Positions 49,901-58,900 of a stretch of 64,000 nt of DNA are shown here, one piece after another. Below the pieces are notes generated by a model, which saw only the letters and a list, made by a program, of their open reading frames with translations, was not told where the DNA came from and did not search any database. The DNA is from Pseudeuparius sepicola (taxonomy: Eukaryota > Arthropoda > Insecta > Coleoptera > Anthribidae): the NCBI GenBank assembly GCA_963920635.1, contig OY987299.1, forward strand, positions 118,421,373-118,485,372, read 5' to 3'. The translations under genes and the position numbers were made by a program. Positions within the stretch are counted from its first letter, which is position 1. The number at the start of each line of letters is the position of its first letter.

Positions 49901-52900
49901 CATCGGTGCAGTCAAAACGGCCATCGCAGACTTGGTGCTTTTCAATGCAGTCTCCATTGGAACAAGTGGCTTGGTGAAGTGCGCAAGCTGATGGTGGACG
50001 GGTTGGTTCGGGTACATCTGTATTTAAAATGTAGGCATAAAAAATATATAAAAAATAAACTCCATTGATGGAATGTATAAAAACTCTTCGATATGTGTTT
50101 TTAAATTTCTGCATGAAATGTAGTAATCAAAAGAATAACGATGTTAGGTTTAACCAGTATCACAGCCGAATCTATAGGAAAGCCCTGAAGTTGAGAAAGC
50201 TGGCAACATGGCTTGCGGGTCTGCGCGGCATGGCCTGTCACTCCCTGTCAGTTGATTTTACAAGAAATTTACCAGAATTAATTTGTGTAGTGCGGGTAGT
50301 GCTTTCATCGCTAGATTGCTACGATGAGGCAGTGTGTCTCTGGGTGGAAATAGACAAAGTGCTGTCGACAGCTTTTTTATAAATTTGTTTTGTTTGTGAA
50401 AAAATTAAACATTTTTCTAAAAGTTCGAAGTGAAGAATCATTTTTTTACAGTTTCAAGCCTCAAGATGCCTAGAACTGTCGAGCGAAGCTAGAACTTAGT
50501 TATATACCTGGATGTAAGTCAAATCATAATAATAACTTTTAAGTAATTAGGTTTTCTTTGCTTGACGGCAAGCGGTCAACTTGTATTCGTTTTGGGCTTT
50601 CCAAAGGATGAAAATTTAAGAATAAAATAATTAAGGGCCAATTGCATAGACAAACTAAAGTACCCCAACCATTGTTTAGTATTGTTGCAAAAGTTTCTTT
50701 ACCTAATGTTAAAATCAAAAGATAAATTTAGTCGAATGTATTATGAAATTGACCCTAACTGCCATTTCAATTAGAAGAGATTACTCTCTTTCACAACATG
50801 CTATATTTCTGTTCGCTTGTTGTTTGTATTTTTATGAAAATTTGACCATAAGGGAAGAGAGATAATTATAATTTGCCTGATGACCCACTTTGCGAAAAAT
50901 TCTCACAAAAATTCGACTTACAACAAAATTTAGTCCCCTCTATTTGCCCAAATTTACCATATTATTTGTCGAAAATGTACCTATCCACATCTGGAATCGT
51001 ACTTATTATAAATACTTATACTTCTGTGTATATTTTGTTACTTGTTACTGCTTTTATTGTCTGTTAAACAAACGTACCTACTTACTTAGGTACCCAATTA
51101 TTATTGAAACAAAGTTCACAAATGTATCTAATTATAATTAAAAAGAGGGTTGAACATTTATTAGGAAAGATAAACGAAGCCAAAGTACAGACTGCTCTAT
51201 ACTGCACAGACCCGTTGAAGCGTTGCCACGTTTGCATAGGGCTTGTAAGCTTGAGAAGGGTGTGCCAGTAGATTTCACTTTGGCTATACCAACGAATTTT
51301 TGTAGATTCCTAATGTAAAATCAATTCTGGATGATATATTAATTCTGAGATTTGAACATTTACTTCTAGCATAAGGCTAGACAAAACTGATTGCTGACAC
51401 CGAGGCAAAAATACACAAAAATATTTCAAACTTTCAAACATTTAAATAATAATAGTAATTCTCACCCCCAAAATACTCCACACTAGGAGTACCCTAGAAA
51501 CAACCAAATGCTTGTGCGGGGGAGGGGTGGCAATTTCTGTTATTTGTCATCATTGGTATTTGTGGTTAGGTCCGACTTTTCCTAACAGAACTAAAGTCTA
51601 TCCAAGTTACAGCGGCAGTAGATATAAACAAAGTCACATGACCGCATTGCGATCGATTACCAGGGTCTGACTAATATGGAATTCCCAGTGGCTTGTAATT
51701 CTGAACTAATTCTCTTAGAAGATCTAAAAATTGTGTTTTTACCTTTCGTGGATCTTTATAAATTTCCTTAAATTAAGTAGCAAAATAAATTTACAGAATA
51801 TACTGCTCGCGATCCGATCTAAAATATGCAGGAAACTCGACTGAGGGAAGAGCCGGCCCTGCATTCTGCTCGCCGCGTAAACACTTGACATTTTATGACG
51901 GCCAGACCAATAAGAGAATAGGTCACGTGGTGGCCAATGTTTTGATCCACTGCCTCTGTAACTTGGATAGAATTTAGAATAGCATTTATTGAGGAGCAAC
52001 ACCACATGTGCATATTGTGCATGCGCTCTGCCCCGTCCTCGAATCGAACCAAGGTCGATCAAAGGCAGGAAAACGTGCAGTCCCTAATAATTCACCAAAC
52101 TATGAATGTCGCCACCCGATTTTACATTTTCGAAAAAATATAAAGAAGTGTCAATAACTTACCATCCATTTTTTTGTATTATCGAAAGCAAAACAACAGA
52201 AAAAATGCTTTAGTAATTTTCAGCAATTAAAATTAATACATTATTTATACCTGCTCCGTGATACTCTGTTTCAATAGGAGGCAATATTCCATATTTAAGA
52301 ACAGATGAAAACTTTCCACCCCTACCATCTAGTACAATTATTATTATGTCAGCATGCAACAAAACACATTATCATTGAGTGACATGTAGGTATTGTTAAA
52401 TAAAAAACGGGGATAATTTTCAATAACATTAAATAAAATTTCTAATTTCTTTCCAATGTTATACTTACATCTTTCTACATTCAGATGTACAGATACTTGG
52501 GCGCCCGGCGTACTTGGTGGGTATCCAACGGCGACACATAGGTAGGTGCCCGCATGTTCAACTTTGATGTTAGGAATTTCCAATCTTCCGTTAATATCTC
52601 TGGATCCAGGTGGCAATGGTTGAGATCCGGGTCTTTCCCAATGCACCCTAGCTCTTAGTGGACCTTCATCTCGACAACGGAAGACAACTTCCCGATCTAA
52701 TGGTTTAGAGAAAATATATTGAAGGGTGGTTTTAAAAATTCAAAAGTTAGGGAGGCATTATATAGATCGCAGAAAAGTAGAAGAAGTTCATGTTAAATGT
52801 CAGCAGGTAGATGTTGCAATGTATAGAATCAGTTCAAATATTTAAATGTCTTAAATATTACCGTGGGAAATATAGTGTTACTATTTTGTGTGGTACCTAA

Positions 52901-55900
52901 AACCAATGTTATTATGTTTTATTATCGTTTTTGACCATGTCCTCCTCATCTCTCCTATAAAATAAATACTTACGTCCTTCACCAAAGTAATAATAATTAC
53001 TGTATGTGTTTTTTTAGTACTTTAAATTAAATGTGGAACATTAGCCATTAACATGGTGGATCAGTAGGAATGTATCATATAGTGGCTTAAGAAATATAAT
53101 GCAAAGAATTATTGCAAAGAAGAAATCCACACAATGGAAGTTATGAAATAGGTATAATCCAATGACATACTCAATTATCCCTTATGTCGATATTAGGGAA
53201 ATATTTTTGTCAATGGATTTTTGAATGGAGGTAACTTTTGTCGAATGATAAAAAATGAAAATGCGATGAATTTTGGCAGTTATTCCCTCGGCATTTTGGG
53301 ACATCTATTACTCACCAGGCTTATAAATGTCTGCTCCCAGACAAGACATACAAGAAACAATACATTAGTAAAGACAATTTTTAAATAACAAACAGAAACG
53401 TGATTGCCGACAAAGAATTTGAACAATATGTAAAATGCTATCCAAAATGTTCTAGATTAGATAGAATACTATGTCAGTACCAAGCCAAAATAGGTGATGT
53501 ATGAATGGCTATTTGTTGCAAAAGAAGTTCAGATTCTAAAAAAAATTATAATTTTTACCATTTTAAAGTTTGTTTGGTTGAACATTCCATGAATCATTCT
53601 GGATAGCATAATATTTCTAAATGAGTTTATTCATTTAACATTTATGTTAGCACAACAAAATGTAAAGAAAAAGGAAATATATAAATATGACTACAATCTA
53701 CAATTTTTAAGTACCTATGTTTTTAGAAATTTGTAATTAAATAAATACATAATTCAGTTCAACTCACTTTCTTTGATTTCCTGTTCTGATGGGTAGGTTC
53801 TCAAATTCAAGCCATCGCTGGGTCCAGCTGTGGAAAAAAATCAATTATCAAAAATTAAGCAAATACATATTCTAATATTTATGTACAGAAAATCAAACTT
53901 CTAAATAATCCTGTAATAGAAAATCAAGACCTACTTTAAGAATTAGTTTAATGAGAAACTACAAATTAATATAAAGGGTAAGATGAAATTAATATTATTT
54001 AAACAAATGTTACTTTATTTGTTATTCGTAAAATTCATAGCAAAATATTTCTGGAAGATGTTGACAAACTGTATCATTTAGAAGTAAAATAATAGTTTTA
54101 TTATAGCTACAAAACATATATCACCTTTTTAACATCTTCCTGAAACAGTCTCTACAGAAATACGAAAAAATTATAACATACTTTCATCTAATATGTTAAT
54201 TTAGTTAATTTAGAATAAAAACGCGTGTTTCTAAATATCTACTTCCATTTATACAGTCCCTTTTAAAACTAAAGGTAAATGCCTGCCTCCAAAGAAAGGC
54301 ATTTACCATTCGTGATTGTTTTGTTAAAGAACATGACTGTATTTCTATGATTAATCAACTTATTGTAGTATATCAACAGGATGCTTTTAGTTGGAAAATC
54401 CAAAATCCAAATCCAACCCAATGGTTATAGTTTGTCTCCTCTCTCCTGAAGATACAGTAAGACCTACGGTAGTAGTACAAATCGTTGGAGATATCCCGAT
54501 GGGTTTGCAGTTCGTTGCAGTCCAGCTCGTCGCTGTTGTCAAATGGGCAGTCGACTTTCCCATCGCAATGCATTTCTCCTGGCAGACAAGGGCCATTCTC
54601 GCAACGAAATTCAGATGGAGAACAACCAATGGTAACTAGATGGCGATGTGTGATAAATGATAACATAGTGTCAGCGGTTAGGATGGGCAATGATATTATA
54701 CGTGAGGAAAACTGATTTGGGCATTAGTCACAATTATTTAGAATAATCTTCATGCATAAACTTAGAACGGTATTACGGTTTCTAATACAATAATAATGTG
54801 TAAAATTAATGTATTTTTCCTTCATCAAGGTTGTACCTACTTCAGAATAAGCTTCCTGTATTAGGAGAGTATATCTGTGCCAATTTCGTTTGATAAGAAT
54901 AAGGTGTAAGTATAGCAATTGTTTTTGAGGACTCAATTTTTAGATTAAGTTCATACCCAATAAACATTTTTGGTTTTATTACAGTAACCACAACTATTAG
55001 ATTACCTAACTTAAACCACTGTTAGTTATTTAATATAGTTGCGGAAATATTTCGGTTACCTTTCTAAATCCATTAAAACACTTAAATGGAGCAATTTATA
55101 AAGGTCACCAGCACCTATATTTTATTACCGTTATACGACTTTAAAGTATATAACCAATAGTAGAGTAAATGTTTCCATCACCCTTATATAACCTACTTAT
55201 ACAACCCGGCTACTTTCAGTGTTAAATTTGGTTCTATAAGGTTTGCAGTTATCATTATAAACTTTGCCTATGTTGCCTGTATTAGTAATATTTCATGGGA
55301 TTTAGATATTGGACGCCTACTTCCATCTGTGTTTAACTATTGTTGAGCGCCTATCCTTTCCACTCACTTCAAAATGTTAATATGGTTGGGCATGTCACAG
55401 GGCATGTGAATATTTTTGCTAAGTATAATAATAGATGATTCGCTAACCATACTTGAAATTGTGTGTGGCAAGAAAATTTTTCCACAAATATGAACAAGCT
55501 TCAAAAAATTCACGGGCCTTCGAAATACTCCTAAATAAGCAAGGTTGTTTGCATTAAAAAAAAACTTTTTTTTTTATTTGCAAAAATTACAAGAAAAAAG
55601 TTTAAAAAAATATGCCCGTGTCACATAAAAGTATATTTTGTTAAAATTTCCGCGGAATAAAATAAAATATGCTAATAAATTTCGTAACTGTGGGTCGTGT
55701 CGATTCTGTTCTATATTTGCATCATGGCGTCTCTTAGTAGATTACCCTTAAAAGCTTTGGCGACAATAATATCACTTAGAGTAACGTTACATAAATTGAA
55801 ACAATGCTATAAACCTTCTGTAGTATTTTTTATAAAACTATAAGTTTCCTATATATCCTTAGGTAATATAACGCTACCAATAGTGTTTCTATAAAACCAA

Positions 55901-58900
55901 AGGTAATATAACGCTACCAGTGGTGTTACTATAAAACCAAAGCTAGTTTAAAGACCTCTCGGAGATGTAGGGCTGCAATAATTTCATAACCTTCGGTAGA
56001 TAACCCGTTAAACACTAATTTTCACGTTCTGAACTAAATTTGTGTCTGTTTTTGTTTTTAATATAGGTATGTGTCACTAGCGCATGGAGCTCATTTATAC
56101 CGGTGGATAGATCGACAATGATTTTCAATTTATTTTAACCCGTTTCACTTTTACACAGTTTCAAACAATTTCTTACTTCACTTATTTTTATTCTCCTCCT
56201 GTTATACATTTTTCATTCGTTTTTTAATATAATGCTCTACATCATGCAGGTATCAACAATAATAAGTGCTTAATCAGCCATATTTAAAATGAAAACATAT
56301 TTGTATAAGAGTAATTTATATCACTAAAACTTGTAATAAAAGCCTATAAAGGTTATTTTGGTACGAAATTGGCAACCAAAAGGTATATAATGTGTTCAGT
56401 AAAACACAATTAGCTCCAGGGTTTTATAGAAGTAATTAGGAATGCTGTTACATAACTCGGGAAATCATAGTTTTATAATATAGGTACAGTGGCGTAACTA
56501 CAGGGTGTTCAGAGTGTGCGGTGAACATGGGTTCAGACCTGCCAGGGGCCCACCGCCACCAAGATTCATGCAGGGCGCATAAATTTCGGTTTTTCCGATG
56601 CGAGCCGATTGATGTGGTGCTGCGTAATAAACTGACGAGTCAGAATTTGTAGTACAAAAAATGTATGGATAGTACAAAAAATGTATAATAACTTAGGAGT
56701 AAATGTACCTACATATGATCCAAACTCTATGCCCCAGGCCTACTGCGGGAACACAAAAATTGGAAATAAAATTTCGAACAGGAGTTCTTAAATGGGACAT
56801 ACTATATAAGGCCCAATTATGACCGAAAATTTGCTTTTTTGTTGTTTGGGGAAATGGCCGCTGTGACGTCATGAATATTTTTCCCCAGAAACATACCATT
56901 TTTTCCTAAATATTGAAAGTCCTTATCATTCTCAACAACTTTTATAGGAAAAGATTTCCTGTATCTTTTATTGTTCAAAATTTACAATTGATAGTCAGAA
57001 ATTATTTAAGAGAATGTTAGGTTGTCTTGTGCACCCTTAAATTTTTTCAATTGGAATATTAAAAAACTATTTTTGTAATAAACTATAATAGCAAACAAGT
57101 CAGTAACAAGCATGATTCAAAAATTTAAAAAATACTCCAGTGGAACATGTTTAATGTATAAACATACTCTTAAATCATTTCTGACTATCGCAATTGTCTT
57201 CATGGTTAGCTAGATTTCGGAAAACCGATCCTAGTGAATAGAAAAAATTCCATGTTTTTCATTCCATTCCATTTAAGAGCCCCCCCCCGTTCAAAATTTT
57301 ATTTTTAGTTTTCGTGTTCCCGCAGTAGGTCTGGGGTGTCGAGTTTGGATCACCCTGTACAGAACGTACATGGCGATTCAACATTTTGACCTATAAAATG
57401 GCGTTTTTCGACCTGTAGTGAGCAATGTGCATTATTTTCGGGACACTGACCTACTTTTTCATAAAAAGAAAGGCTCGTATACAGAATTTTCATGCGGCCT
57501 ACTTAGTTTTTTAAACACAAGGTGATTTTCAAAATTTGCCATTTTCAGGCACCCCCTATATCCCTTATAAATATGCTAACTTGTTGAAATGGTAAAAATC
57601 GACCGTTATAGATTTTTTCATGTAGAATTCAGTAGCGTACACGGGTTTTTTCTAGGAGGTAAGGATTTCAAAATATAACTTGCAAAAGTGCCGAAAATGG
57701 GAAATCCTGCATGTACAATTTTTTCATTGTTACACCACTTTCAAACATAAAAAAAAACACAGGGGCCCACCCGAAATTTTGAACACGGGCCTACTCTTCC
57801 GTAATTACGCCACTGTATAGGTATTGGAAACTCTTATACAAACATGTTATATATCTTGTAGTAACGGTCACTCCAAGTGCTATAAAATGGTGTTGGAAAC
57901 ATTTACACCACTTAATTATAACCCTAGTACCTATATTGATATTATATAAACCCTTATAAACTCCGATTACTGGAGGTGATAACCGGTTCCTTTCATATAA
58001 AACTCCGCAACCTTTATATGACATTTATATAACTAGGTATCACTTGTGGTAACGAAAAATGTTTATTGGGTAGCAGCTTCCTCTTTGCGTACATATACAT
58101 ACAGTAGATTTGGTGTTTTCCTACCAATAAATTAATGTTTTAACATACATCGATGACCTGGTGTGATCAAGCCGAGATTTTTATATGAAAATAGACTTTT
58201 ACTGCAACAACTCATCCATTAGAAGAGTTGTAGGAATCCTAATCTACATAAAAGGAACTGTAGAAGTTTCATTCTGGTAGTTGAGAGTTCTCTATTAGAG
58301 CCTTGTTTATAATATGGGCAAAATGAGTTATGTTGTGATTGTTAAAGTAAATAACAACAATATTTGAAAGTCTGTAAGAATTCGAGACGAGGTTCTATAA
58401 ATTCTCCCACTTACCGCAGTTGGATTCGTCTGACAAATCATTACAATCGACCCGCCCGTCGCAAAGCTGATTGTCTTGGATGCACTGGGTGCCGCTGCTG
58501 CACGGTCGATGCCCTGTCGGACAGCTAATCGGGGGTGGCCTGGTTGGTGGCGTGGGGGCGACACACCCTGATTCATCGCTGCCATCTGTGCAGTCGTATT
58601 GCCGGTCACATTTCTGCGATTGGTGAATGCATTGACCGTTGGAACATTGGAATTGGTGCGGTTGACAAGTGACACCTACAGGAGATAAATGTTATGTATA
58701 TTTGCTTGGTAATGTCAATCAAAAGTCAAGTAGAATATATTGTTTAACAAAAAATGCAAATTTTTAAAATATAGTTTTGTGTAGTCTAAATATACCAAAC
58801 ATATTTTCCAACTTTTTCAATAAAAGTAATGTAATTTATGCAGAATGTTAAATTCCTTTTTTTTTAAGAATACAAAATTTTTTAATGAATAATCCTAACT

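Larger units (their letters stand above)
54956..58070. mobile_element. TA-flanked inverted-repeat element (CCCAATAAACATTTTT), outermost of three nested elements
   Basis: CCCAATAAACATTTTT at the left and its exact inverse at the right, each flanked by TA (54954-54955 and 58071-58072). About 1.8 kb once the internal hAT element is removed. The interior is full of diverged TATAA/TTATA-rich motifs in both orientations, and no transposase frame is visible. TA duplication fits Tc1/mariner-type or related elements. Confidence 0.85.

Noticed and set aside
52041..52050. GGTTCGATTC on the minus strand, resembling a tRNA B box
   Set aside because: No A box at the right distance and no cloverleaf; not called a tRNA or SINE promoter.
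52973..53002. Possible microexon reading YYYFGEG before a GTAAGT donor
   Set aside because: No acceptor gives the required phase 1 without a stop codon, and there is no pyrimidine tract.
58328..58675. 115-codon minus-strand frame over the double LDLa exon
   Set aside because: Wrong frame of the real exon; the correct frame restores twelve cysteines in LDLa spacing.
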